Of a stretch of DNA of 64,000 nucleotides, positions 23,738 to 34,488 are shown piece by piece; the stretch's first letter is position 1; each line of letters opens with the position of its first letter. The notes beneath the pieces were generated by a model, which did not search any database, was not told the origin of the DNA, and saw nothing but the letters and a program-made list of their open reading frames with translations. Made by a program: the position numbers and the translations under genes. Origin of the DNA: Siphonodentalium dalli. Its lineage: Eukaryota > Mollusca > Scaphopoda > Gadilida > Siphonodentaliidae. The stretch lies in the NCBI GenBank assembly GCA_032622095.1, contig CP136061.1:215790373-215854372 (forward strand). The letters run 5' to 3'.

Positions 23738-24330
23738 TTTTTTTTTTTCGGGGGGACTATTAAAATAGCTGGTGTCCGTCCGTCCGTCCCGTCCAGAATT
23801 GGTTTCCGGATGATAACTGTAGTTACGGTTATTAGATCAAAAGCAAATTTCATAGGTCATTTATCAGACCAAAATACAGGTCAAGTTTGAATATGGGTTT
23901 GCTCCGCCCATTTTTGTGAGAGTTGTGGCCCTTTTTCGACTTAGAATCCTGTCAATTTCTGGTTTCCTGGTGATAACTTCATTTTGTGTGATCATATCTG
24001 AACCAAATTTTGTATGTGAGTTTATCAGTCCAAAATACAGGTCAGGTTCGAATATGGGTTTGCTCTGCCCATTTTTGTGACAGTTATGACCCTTTTACGA
24101 CTTAGAATCCTGTCAATTTCTGGTTTCCGGATGATAACTTTAGTTTGTGTGATCATATCTGAATCAAATTTGGTATATGAGTTTATCAGCTCGAAATACA
24201 GATCAAGTTCGAATATGGGTACGATCCAACCATTTTGTTCTGAAATTTCGGATTTCGGATTCTTGTTATTTTTTTCAGAAAAGCTGATGCCCCCAATGAA
24301 GCCACTTTTTCGGGGGGACACTGTGGCCGG
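23738..24330 (+). mobile_element. Foldback-type repeat with cggggggac ends
   Basis: Opens 'ttcggggggactattaaaat' then 'agctggtgtccgtccgtccg', and closes near 'tttttcggggggacactgtg'. Inside are about three 165-nt modules with 'caaaatacaggtcaagttcg', 'gggtttgctccgcccatttt', 'gttatgaccctttt' and 'ctggtttccggatgataact'. A partial inverse copy lies at 27851-28157. ORFs on either strand are translations of the modules. Confidence 0.6.
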
Positions 24331-24783
24331 ACGGCCTTTTATTCTGCAATGTATCATATGAAGTATCGATTGATCAATTTATATAGCGCATTATGCAGTA
24401 TACCTCTTGGCTGCTATATGTCAGTACTGAGCATGGATGTAAAATGTCACGCTGTGTGCTATTGAGTATGGACCTAGTTCAGCACACTAGCAGTCGGCCA
24501 CTATTAATAATAACTGGAACTCAGAATCATACCGGTAATAGCCTTTCAACTGAGTCAGTTTTATTGTTGTTGTGATATTCCCATTATATTATTCTAATGG
24601 AAAATGGCCGTAACATCATCGGCCCAGTACTCAACATCATAACGTCATTAGAAGTGAAGAGGTTAAGTGAGTTTCAATGTACTTTAGATCAATTATTATC
24701 TCGGTCATAGGGCATGACACTGTTGTCACTCCCATCCTCCAACGACAAAGCAACCCTATAGCTGCAACAAATGCACGCACATA

Positions 24784-24967
24784 CAGTAATGCCCTAAATA
24801 ATCGACTCCTTAACCACAGTAGAATATATGGTTTGTTGCCATTCATCGGAAAGCTCTCAGTGAGAGTTTTCCGAGTGAATGGCAACAAGCCATATTTCCG
24901 ACTAAATCCTGAAAAATTACCCATAATTCTGCTGTGGTTAAGGAGTCGATTATTTAGGGCATTACTG
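24784..24967. mobile_element. Mariner-like snapback MITE
   Basis: TA-flanked 184-bp palindrome, CAGTAATGCCCTAAATAATC to ...GGGCATTACTG. The left arm lacks part of the 'cttttcaggatttagtcgga' block that the right arm keeps. Confidence 0.75.
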
Positions 24968-25020
24968 TATCAAGGTTAGCATACTGACAAGATCTATTGA
25001 CACCTGCATCCAGTACTCCT

Positions 25021-25328
25021 TTAACCCTTTGGCGAGTATATGTCGCCGTACTGTTTGCGAGTGGAATGACATATATGTCATTTCAGGAAGTGTCATTTTT
25101 ATGTAGACATAACTTCAATTAATCATCCGAATTATAAATGAATTGTATAGAAGATATTTTGATTAAATGTCCCAATGTGTAAGTGCAATAGATAATAATA
25201 GCACATGTAAACAGAAAATACACATCAATTAAAACAAATTATGGACCATTTTGACCTGAATTTGTTAATAATTATTGAAACACATGACATCATGTATATG
25301 ACGTTATACATACGCTCCAAAGGGTTAA
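25021..25328. mobile_element. TTAA element with CCCTTTGGCGAG ends
   Basis: TTAA then CCCTTTGGCGAGTATATG at the left; CATACGCTCCAAAGGG then TTAA at the right, an imperfect inverted pair. 308 bp, without the 67-nt hairpin. A second 'tgtcgccgta / gagtggaatgacatatatgtc' patch lies near the left end. Its right TTAA is also the left TTAA of the next element. Confidence 0.6.
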
Positions 25329-25770
25329 CCCTTTCAGTGCCAGGGGCGGATCTCATCGGTCCTAATTTACGGTCTGTAAAATTGGCCCTAAAAAAAAACA
25401 AAAAACTTTTTTTTTTTTTTTTTTAGATTTTTTTGGGCTGAATTTTTTTTGGGTATGCTTAAGCATGCTATAGCGAATTTAAAAAACAAACTGGATAAAA
25501 CGTTAGGGGCATGTTATAACTCAAAACTATCACCAAGTATTCATAGTAATAATTTTGATGCCCATGAAAAACGTAAGATTCCCTGGCACTAAACCTACAA
25601 AATAAGTCTTTTAAAGAATATAAGAAAAAATTATTAAAATTGTAAAAAATTGTAAAAAATAATAACAAATGATGAAAAATTGTTAGGTGATCGACTCGCA
25701 TATATAAGAGAATGCATTGGCACAGGGTATATGGGTTGATACAAAAATCAGACCTGGCACTGAAAGGGTT
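25325..25770. mobile_element. TTAA-type MITE, 'GAGTGCCAGG' family, first of a pair
   Basis: TTAACCCTTTCAGTGCCAGG at the left and CCTGGCACTGAAAGGG at the right. It carries the 'gatctcatcgg', 'gtatgcttaagcatgctata' and 'acctacaaaataagtc' blocks and only half of one hairpin cassette (from 'tcgactcgcatatataag'). Its right end abuts the next copy with no TTAA between. Confidence 0.7.
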
Positions 25771-25994
25771 TTTGTATCAACCCATATACCCTGTGCCAAT
25801 GCATTCTCTTATATATGCGAGTCGACCATAGGTCGCCTCGCATATATAAGAGAATGCATTGGCCTATTTTTTTTTGTTTTTTTACAATTTTTTACAATTT
25901 TTTACAATTTTAATATATTTTATTATATTCTTTAACAGACTTATTGTGTAGGTTTAGGGCCGATAATATCGGCCCCTGGCACTCAAAGGGTTAA
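25770..25994. mobile_element. TTAA-type MITE, 'GAGTGCCAGG' family, second of a pair
   Basis: Starts 'tttttgtatcaacccatata' (its own terminus is absent), contains one complete 67-nt hairpin (25796-25862), then 'gacttattgtgtaggtttag', the 'ggccgataatatcggcc' motif and CCTGGCACTCAAAGGG plus TTAA. Nearly identical to 52035-52275. Confidence 0.7.
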
Positions 25995-26089
25995 TGCATG
26001 AGTGGTGTGAAGCAATCACAGTATGAGCAATCTTTCTCAAGGGTCACAACTAGGCATGAGATTTGAACAACAATAACTGTACAGTCACA

Positions 26090-26195
26090 GATGATGAATT
26101 TGGTGATGCTATAGCCTGCTGTGCGGGGATGCATCACTAAATTTACCCTCTGGGAACCTCATTCTGCAAATGTCCAGCACCATATTTTGAAGCAT
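26090..26195. mobile_element. hAT-like MITE, degraded
   Basis: 'gatgaatttggtgatgctat' to 'ctctgggaacctcattctgc' plus 'aaatgtccagcaccatattt' correspond to the palindrome and right end of the family. Confidence 0.45.
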
Positions 26196-26199
26196 GCTA

Positions 26200-26355
26200 C
26201 AGTAATGCCCTAAATAATTGACTCCATAACCACAGCAGAATTATGGGTAATTTTTCAGGATTTAGTCGAAAATATGGCCATATTTCCGACTAAATCCTGA
26301 AAAATTACTCATAATTCTGCTGTGGTTAAGGAGTCGATTATTAAGGGTATTACTG
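26200..26355. mobile_element. Mariner-like snapback MITE, short form
   Basis: TA-flanked, CAGTAATGCCC to ...GGTATTACTG. The loop region with 'ttgccattcatcgg' is missing so that the two 'ggatttagtcg' arms nearly touch. Confidence 0.7.
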
Positions 26356-27107
26356 TACTCATCAGTATATATATTCAGTATGTTTTAGTATTCTTAATAA
26401 ATCAATACGTACTGTATTTCAGGCATCTAGCAATAAGCTTCACCATAAATATATTTTGCTTATGATCTGCCAATCTTGACAGTGTAAGTTTTTGCTGATT
26501 GAAATACTGTCATTTTGATGACAGTTTATTCATCATTTATAGATGAGATTGAGAGCGAATTGTCACTAGTTCCGACACGTCTGATATGTTATATTGCAGG
26601 AGACAGCCTAATTCCAATATATCCGATAGATACAGATATATATATAGTCTGTACATATCATGTTGATCATTATAGAACTGTTATCATTGCAGGGTATCAA
26701 CTACTGATACATAAAAATTGATTTATGTGTAAGAGGAGCGAAAAGAAATGGGGGGGGGGGGGGAGTCTTACAATTTCCTTGAGTCAAGAATTTCATGTGT
26801 TGTAATTATAGTAATAGGGTTTGAAATCGTGAAAGTTTAACAACAATAAAACTGATATGGCTTGTGGCCAGTCCTAATTAAAATTAGTCTCTCCAACAAG
26901 CTACTTAGGTGGTTACAGAAAATAGCTGGCAATTCCATTACCACCGCTATTAACTGGTTCGCTGCTAAATATCCTACATACACGTATTAAAATGCGTATA
27001 TATATTTCAACAAACAGAAAATTATTGAATTTTATGCTCGTAGTTGATAATTTGCACTATATTCTCAAATTTGACCCCCATATATATACATTTGTGATTA
27101 TGTTATG
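26356..27107. other. Intron sequence with a short G run
   Basis: No gene recognised. A run of G lies at about 26750-26763. Confidence 0.4.
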
Positions 27108-27452
27108 AGCCTGGATGTCTCACTAGGCTATGGTTATGAGCTTGGATGTCTCAATAGGTTATGGTTATGAGTCTGGATGTCTCATTAGGCTATGGCTATG
27201 CCTATGGGCCTGGATGTCTCATTAGCCATTAGGCTATGGTTATGAGCCTTGATGTCTCATTAGACTATGGTTATGGGTATCGATGTCTCATTAGGCAATG
27301 ATTATGAGTATGGATGTCTCATTAGACAATGGTTATGGGCCTGGATGTCTCATTAGGCTATGGTCATGAGCCTGGTTGTCTGTTTGTCAAAGTAGGTTAT
27401 CGATATGAGCCTGGATGTCCGATTAGGTTATGGTTATGAGCTTGGTTGTCGG
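27108..27452 (+). repeat. Degenerate minisatellite, about 32-nt unit
   Basis: About ten units of the type 'gagcctggatgtctcattag' + 'gctatggttat', with point differences and small indels between units. Confidence 0.8.
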
Positions 27453-27850
27453 CCGCCCTTAGGGCAAAACATTTGTAATTTTTCTCAAACTTTTCGCGAT
27501 ATAAGTACCTTTTCTGACAATTTTATTGGTCGGCATCCATTCAAACTTCACAATGTCCCAATTTAATTATATATGTAACAATTTTTCTGAAATATTACCT
27601 GACAACGCTATTTAAATTATTAAACTAAACAAGAGTTGACTAAACAAGACAGTGTCATTGCCAAAGCCCATATCTGGGCTTCCAGCACTCTTACATAGGG
27701 TCCAAATATGGGCTTTCAGCACTGAACCAGTTAATAGCTTCTGAATACAATCCTTACTATATGACGTCATGGCGCACAATTAGAATTACGATTGACATAA
27801 TGATCAAACGTTTTCATTTTGGTGAATAACAATATTGGATGTTAACTGTT

Positions 27851-28157
27851 CAGTGTCCCCTTAAATGGTGGATAAACTATCATACTAAATTTGATTCAGA
27901 TATGATCACACAAACTAAAGTTGTCATCCGGAAATCAGAAATTGACAGGATTCCAAGTCGAAAAAGGGCCACAACTCTTTCAAAAAATGGGTGGAGCAAA
28001 CCCCATATTCGAACTTGACCTGTATTTTGGTCTGATAAACTCACCTATGAAATTTGCTTTTGATCTAATAACCGAAACTAAAGTTATCATCCGGAAACCA
28101 TTTCCGGATGCACACATGCATGGACAGACGGACGGACACCAGCTATTTTATTAGTCC
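27851..28157 (-). mobile_element. Partial inverse copy of the cggggggac foldback repeat
   Basis: Reads 'aactaaagttgtcatccgga', 'aaaaagggccacaactcttt', 'cgaacttgacctgtattttg' and ends 'gacggacggacaccagctat', the complement of the opening of 23738. Two modules remain. Confidence 0.6.
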
Positions 28158-28639
28158 AACTTCACGTCTTGGGTTGGAACTTTCAAACTGGTACCCTAAG
28201 TTTGAAAATGTCCTACTTATGTCCACCCCATACCAAATTTGACTGAAATTAGACAAATATGCTACTGTTGGTCTAAAAACAACAAATTACCCACAGTAAT
28301 TACTGGTTGAAAATCAGACAAGGAGAAAAAAAATCAACCCACATGTTGTGTATTATGACCAATGTTTGTCAAACCTTCCTCCTGTCGCCCTGTTCCTGCA
28401 CCCACCTATAATAGGCATTAAACGCAAATCAAAGTTTTAACTCCACACACACACACTAATGTCAAGGTCATTCTATTTGTCTTTTATTATCAGTTAATTA
28501 GTAGTTGGGAACAGGATTTCTTTCCCACCTGATTACACATGTATGCTGAATATACCTGTAATCAAATTAACAACACCATGAATAAATGATGACTTTTTCT
28601 GTTTAACATGCTTGCTTGAAGGCAATTGTGACGTCCTAT

Positions 28640-29180
28640 ATGTGGTTGGCAGATTGAGAATACAGAAACTTGGCCAATTTCAACACATTATAATTCCCAT
28701 GTGGCCTGGGTCATTCCATGCTATGGGGTATAGCCTTATAATGTCATATCATTGGTTAATTGTCAGATTGAGAAACAGAAACCTTTGCTTATGTTGACAC
28801 ATTATAATTCCCATGTGGCCAGCGTCATTCCATGCTATGGGGCATAGCCTTGAAAGGTCATATCCCTGGTTGGCAGATTGAGACAAAAGAAACTTTGCTT
28901 ATGTTGACACATTATAATTCCCATGTGGCCAGCGTCATTCCATGCTATGGGGTATAGCCTTGCCAGGTCATATCCCTGGTTGGCAGCTTGAGACAAAAGA
29001 AACTTTGCTTATGTTGACACATTATAATTCCCATGTGGCCTGGGTCATTCCATGCTATGGGGTTTCACCTTGTCAGGTCATATCCCTGGTTGGCAGATTG
29101 AGACAACAGAAACCTAAGCTTATGTTGACACATTATAATTCCCCAGTAGCCAGCATCATTCCATGCTATTGGGTGATTGA
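28640..29180 (+). repeat. Tandem repeat, about 113-nt unit, five copies
   Basis: Units contain 'ggttggcagattgagac', 'aacttgcttatgttgacacattataattcc'-type blocks in short form, 'catgtggcc' and 'cattccatgctatgggg'. Starts of 'cagattgag' fall near 28650, 28765, 28877, 28987 and 29095. The outermost units are the most diverged. Confidence 0.8.
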
Positions 29181-29185
29181 GACTA

Positions 29186-29386
29186 CAGTAATGCCCTAAA
29201 TAATCAACTCCTTAACCACAGCAGAATTATGGGTAACTTTTCAGGATTTAGTCGGAAATATGGCTTGTTGCCATTCACCAGAAAGCTCTCACTGAGAGCT
29301 TTCCGATGAATGGCAAGAAGCCATATTTTCAAAAAGTTACCCATAATTCTGCTGTGGTTAAGGAGTTGATTATTTAGGGCATTACT
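29186..29386. mobile_element. Mariner-like snapback MITE
   Basis: CAGTAATGCCCTAAATAATC to ...GGGCATTACTC. It inserted at the end of the 113-nt tandem array; 'gtacagaaacctggccaatt' of the array resumes to its right (about 29391). Confidence 0.7.
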
Positions 29387-30430
29387 CATGTACAGAAACC
29401 TGGCCAATTTTGACACATAATAATTCTGCCTTGGAGGATATCGACTGGGTTATCACTCATAAAATTACTATCGGAAGATTGTGCTTCTTTGGTAATCAAC
29501 TAATAAACTTCCTATCTAAATTCCTGCAGCTGCAGCCCAGCCTTGTTTAGTTCATTCCCAGACTGCACTTAATTGAAATTTCAGGAGAAATCAATTTAAA
29601 TTTACCTGGAGCGGTCCCCGACAAAAAGATATCAATTTCAAATATTAATGGTTCATAGGGCCCTCGAGTCCATTCACGTCAGGCACTCCTCTCGCATGAA
29701 AGGTTACATGGTCCCTTGTGTTTGGGGGAGGGATTACTGAGGGCTGAGTGCATGACCCCCAAACTACAAGATGGAGGTCTTCTCCTTAATGTGGTAGTAG
29801 CTGGTAAGATCACTACCATTAGACTAAAGAATAAAATACTCGCGGTTCGGGTTTCCCTACCGACCCTATTTTAATACCCCCAACCCTAAAAAAAATTCAT
29901 ATCTTTCCAGAAAATGTTCTGAAATTTCGAAAAAAAAATTCATAAATATATAACAAATATTTCTTAGTCAAAGCATTGTGTTTAATACAGTTTATACAAA
30001 GGGAATCAAAACTAATCTTAACAAAAATCTTGAACGAGACATGAAAAGCCATAAGAAAATTGCGTAATAAAAGATTTATTTAAAAAATATTGTTTTAAGC
30101 CTACGTTCTACCAACCCAAATTATTTATGGCCTGTATAAACCCAAACCATACATTTAATTTTCTTTGGACTTTTAAGTGTTCCTAATTTTTTTTCCGCGT
30201 TTTTACTTGCTAAATTGGGCACTGGAGCCGAGCGCATTGAGGGGGGCTTTTGCCTCTTGCCATCTGCCAGGTTTCGTCTTCCATTAATTTTTGCAGAGTT
30301 ATGGCCCTCATGAGTGAACATGATTCATGTATCTCTGTTAAAAGCTCACTTTGAATTATCTTTAACATGCTAATAAGACAGCATGGAGTACATATCTACA
30401 CATGCAACATACCCATTCATTTCTTTTTGT
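29387..30430. other. Intron sequence, nothing recognised
   Basis: No exon-like stretch or shared repeat supported. 'ttttgcagagttatggccct' near 30289 is a module fragment of the foldback repeats. Confidence 0.4.
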
Positions 30431-30720
30431 ATTCCCATTTTTAAAAAGAGGTACGTATTATGTTATTTAGATCTGTCTGTCTGTTCGTCTGTCTGTCCGT
30501 CCAGCCACTTTCGGTTTCCAGATGATAACTTTAGATAGTCTCAACCTAATGGAATGAAATTTGATATGTGTGTTTACTAGCACAAAATAAAGGTTAAGTT
30601 CCGCCCGTCAATTTTCACCAGAGTTATGGCCTTTTTTGTTGGAATTACCACAGGCTTTTTTTCCACGCCCTAGTGATGATATAAATGTTAAGTTATGGCC
30701 TTCAGTTAAAAGCCACCTTT
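30431..30720 (+). repeat. Fragment of a (CTGT)n foldback-type repeat
   Basis: 'tattcccatttttaaaaaga', a ctgtctgttcgtctgtctgt tract, then 'ttccagatgataactttaga', 'ggaatgaaatttgatatgtg' and 'accagagttatggccttttt'. Related to 56228-56500. Confidence 0.5.
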
Positions 30721-31162
30721 GCAGGTAATATGTGGTGAAGTGCACTTGCTGCAGTGAGAATAACCCTTTCATGGCAATCAGTCCCTCAGATTGCTCAAAA
30801 CTAAATTGTCACCTTCCATAGCCATACATGTGCCCAAATTTTTTGGGGGGGGGGGGGTTGGGCTGAGACTTTTTGTCCGATAACAGTTTTTGTAGAAATT
30901 ATACCTTGTATATACACACAAATATAAAAAAATAGATTCAAACTAACCTTAAATATGTGTAATTCAGGCAAAATACTATAATTTGCCACAATTTCCCCTG
31001 AAATACGATTCAATTTGACCGAAAATATCTCCAATTTGCTCGAAAATTCTCTGAATTTTGAGCTATCTCCCAGACCCCCCTGGCCCATACAGCTATGGCC
31101 CCCTCTGTAAGGAGATTGACTGTACATTGTCTATACAGGCATCAAAACAGAACGTTATTGGT

Positions 31163-31562
31163 TTATCCCTTTACCCAACAGAAGGGCCCTGTGCCAATGC
31201 ATTCTCTTATATATGCGAGTCGACCATAGGTCGCCTCGCATATATAAGAGAATGCATTGGCTTAACACATTAAAAATTATAAAATTGTTAAAGAATGTAA
31301 GAAAAAATGGTAAAAAGTGTTAAAAAAAGATTTTTTTTAGGCCAATGCATTCTCTTATATATGCGAGGCGACCTATGGTCGACTCGCATATATAAGAGAA
31401 TGCATTGGCACAGGGCATAACTGTAACTATCACAATGTGGTCAAGGAGCCGGTTCCAATGATATCCATATTTGTATGGTTCTATTGAGACAGACCGAAGA
31501 TATTTTAGGCTGTTGAAGCTTTATTTGGCCGGTTGTGGCCGGTTTGTTGGTTAAAGGGTTAA
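31163..31562 (-). mobile_element. piggyBac-like MITE, 'TTTACCCAACA' family, copy 2
   Basis: TTAT (altered TTAA) plus CCCTTTACCCAACA at the left and ...GGTTAAAGGG plus TTAA at the right. Two hairpin cassettes (31194-31260 and 31342-31408) and the unique arm with 'ccggttccaatgatatccat' are present; orientation is opposite to copy 1. Confidence 0.8.
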
Positions 31563-32057
31563 GGATGAAGCTCTCATAGATCTGCAGGGAATATATCTCT
31601 ATCTGACTAGACTATTTGATGATGTGTTTAAGATGAGACTTCCTTTGACGAACTCTTTAGGGACATACCCATTGCTATTTGATGCTATCAGTTATCCCCA
31701 TGACAAATATGTTCTGACAAGAGTTATTAGATGGCTCTGACTGGAAATTCTATCAGTCTTGGGTCCCTTGATACAAGTATAATACCTTAGAAATTAGTTA
31801 TATGAACCTTACAAGTTCTGTTGTCAGTGCCAATTTGTGTTTCCGACTTGAAATTTAGTAAATTATGCCAGGAAATTGAAACCCCATAGACATTTAAGCT
31901 CGTACCGCTACAATGTTATTGATATATTCCATCCACTTATTTTTCACATTTAACATCAGACTATATATCTTTTGACGAGATATTTCAGGTGTCTTATTGA
32001 ATTACTATATTTCTTTATGATATACTTTTAATACTAGTAATATTAATAATATTTTGT

Positions 32058-32313
32058 TTAACCCTTTCATGACGGGAGCTGCACTGGTGCAACATTAAAG
32101 ATCCTGTGCCAGTGCATTCTCTTTATATATATACGAGTCTCCCATAAGGAGAGAATGTACTGGCTTAATTTACAAGGTCAAGATAAATATTGTTAGGCCA
32201 ATGCATTCTCGTATATATGTGAGGCTTCCTATGGGAGACTCGCATATATAAGAGAATTCATTGGCACAGGCTTTTCGCAAAATTTCAGGAAGCTCCAGTC
32301 GTGGAAGGGTTAA
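32058..32313. mobile_element. TTAA-type MITE, 'CATGACNGGAGCT' family, full copy
   Basis: TTAACCCTTTCATGACGGGAGCT to AGCTCCAGTCGTGGAAGGGTTAA in outline, 256 bp. It has a shortened left cassette, the 'aaggtcaagataaatattgt' core, and a complete right cassette in the 'cttcctatgggagac' variant, then 'aggcttttcgcaaaatttca'. Confidence 0.75.
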
Positions 32314-32334
32314 GAAAACTCAAGCATACTGAAT

Positions 32335-32405
32335 CCATACACTAAATTCACTCTCTTGGGACCTTATTCTGCAAATGTCCGCCACCAAATTTTCTGACCT
32401 GATAA
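32335..32405. mobile_element. hAT-like MITE remnant
   Basis: 'cactaaattcactctcttgg', 'gaccttattctgcaaatgtc' and 'ccaccaaattttctgacctg' are the right palindrome arm and end of the family. Confidence 0.45.
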
Positions 32406-32817
32406 TGAATAGTCACCAGTCCAGCTGATGAATGAAACCAGAAAAAAATACAATAAAATCGTAAACAATTCATGACCGAGTTTCTGTACTATACTACTGA
32501 TTACTTGTTTGCTCATTCCGTGTTTTCATGATTCGATTAGAGGCCCCAGCCTTTGGACGTCTTCCTGTTATGTCTATGCATAATTCTGTTACCAGCCTCT
32601 GACTTTGGGCAATAAACTGGCATTATTTTACGACATTCAAAGAATAGATATTGTATTGCATGAGCATGAGGAATAATCAGTGGTATATTAAATCTAGATT
32701 GCTGTTCTATGGCAGCAGAGCCATTGAGGTACAGGGGTCAATGGGCCACATGCCATTAGTTTCAGGTGGTGCTGAGAATATTACAGTACTGGATGTTGGC
32801 CTTGTTAGTAATAATAT

Positions 32818-33094
32818 TTTAACTCTTTCATAATGGCATTGTGGGTAATATCACATGCACCACCCTGCTGCTCCTTTTTAATCCTTCCATGACTGGAGCT
32901 TTCCTAAATCTGGTGAAAACCCTGTGCCAATGCATTCTCTTATATATGCGAGTCTCCCATTGGGAGCCTTGCATATATAAAAGATTATATTGGCTTAACA
33001 ATATTTCCTTTATCTTGTAAGCCAGTGCATTCTCTTATATATGCAAGGCTCCCAATGGGAGTCTTTAATGCTGCACCAATTCATATATGATTAA
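32818..33094. mobile_element. Two abutting TTAA-type MITE pieces
   Basis: TTAACTCTTTCATAATGGCA... (32818-32880) is the left end of the family next to the 36-bp minisatellite. At 32878 TTAATCCTTCCATGACTGGAGCT starts a CATGAC-family copy with two cassettes, ending near a TTAA at 33091. Confidence 0.55.
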
Positions 33095-33545
33095 ATGTTT
33101 GTTTTTTGTTCTATTGTTCTATCCCATTAATTAATGCTTCACTAGTTAATCATATTCCGGCTACTATTCCGTATTTTTCACCGACCTCATTCCGACAGAA
33201 TTTTTGGACGTTAAACTGATCAGCAGAAAGGAGGCCGCCAAGTCAATTATGATGTTTATTTTCCACTCATATATCGCATCCCATGCACCAAAAGTTAATT
33301 TGTCAATGGTATATTCTGGCTCGGACTGTACTCATAGAACTTCAGGAGTAGCATGACTTTGACTGACCTTTCTTCTAAATTGTCAGCGCACACCAGCACT
33401 CTACATAAAATAAATGAACCCCCGTTGTAATGCAACAAAACAATATAATTACGACCCGTAAACCTGGTGCACCCCCGAACTCGCATAAATGCGTATTTGG
33501 CAGCGACTGGGTAACTCGCATTTATGCGAGCTTGGCATCGAAAGA

Positions 33546-33596
33546 GTTAACTCTTTCATAATGACATTGTTGGTTATATCACACCCCTCCACCCTG
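33546..33596. mobile_element. Left end of a TTAACTCTTTCATAATG element
   Basis: Matches 32818-32875 (ttaactctttcataatgaca, ...'caccctgcttctccttt'). The minisatellite starts exactly where this sequence reaches 'cttctccttta', so the array appears to have grown from this element. Confidence 0.5.
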
Positions 33597-34464
33597 CTTC
33601 TCCTTTATAAGTAGCGTTCACCATCCCTATCACTTCTCCTTTATAAGTAGCGTTCACCATCCCTATCACTTCTCCTTTATAAGTAGCGTTCACCATCCCT
33701 ATCACTTCTCCTTTATAAGTAGCGTTCACCATCCCTATCACTTCTCCTTTATAAGTAGCGTTCACCATCCCTATCACTTCTCCTTTATAAGTAGCGTTCA
33801 CCATCCCTATCACTTCTCCTTTATAAGTAGCGTTCACCATCCCTATCACTTCTCCTTTATAAGTAGCGTTCACCATCCCTATCACTTCTCCTTTATAAGT
33901 AGCGTTCACCATCCCTATCACTTCTCCTTTATAAGTAGCGTTCACCATCCCTATCACTTCTCCTTTATAAGTAGCGTTCACCATCCCTATCACTTCTCCT
34001 TTATAAGTAGCGTTCACCATCCCTATCACTTCTCCTTTATAAGTAGCGTTCACCATCCCTATCACTTCTCCTTTATAAGTAGCGTTCACCATCCCTATCA
34101 CTTCTCCTTTATAAGTAGCGTTCACCATCCCTATCACTTCTCCTTTATAAGTAGCGTTCACCATCCCTATCACTTCTCCTTTATAAGTAGCGTTCACCAT
34201 CCCTATCACTTCTCCTTTATAAGTAGCGTTCACCATCCCTATCACTTCTCCTTTATAAGTAGCGTTCACCATCCCTATCACTTCTCCTTTATAAGTAGCG
34301 TTCACCATCCCTATCACTTCTCCTTTATAAGTAGCGTTCACCATCCCTATCACTTCTCCTTTATAAGTAGCGTTCACCATCCCTATCACTTCTCCTTTAT
34401 AAGTAGCGTTCACCATCCCTATCACTTCTCCTTTATAAGTAGCGTTCACCATCCCTATCACTTC
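33597..34464. repeat. Perfect 36-bp minisatellite, 24 units
   Basis: The unit 'cttctcctttataagtagcg' + 'ttcaccatccctatca' repeats 24 times without any difference that I can see (868 bp). Because 36 is divisible by 3, one minus-strand frame stays open and gives a 342-codon ORF with a 12-residue period (KGEVIGMVNATY). This is a by-product of the array and of adjacent MITE sequence. Confidence 0.95.
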
Positions 34465-34488
34465 ATTGCACAGGGTATGAATGTAGCC

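Noticed and set aside
27108-27452. Array of short repeats that might be a regulatory cluster or CRISPR
   Set aside because: Units are degenerate and directly adjacent; a plain minisatellite explains them.
33597-34464. CRISPR-like array
   Set aside because: The units are contiguous and identical with no variable spacers, and the genome is eukaryotic.
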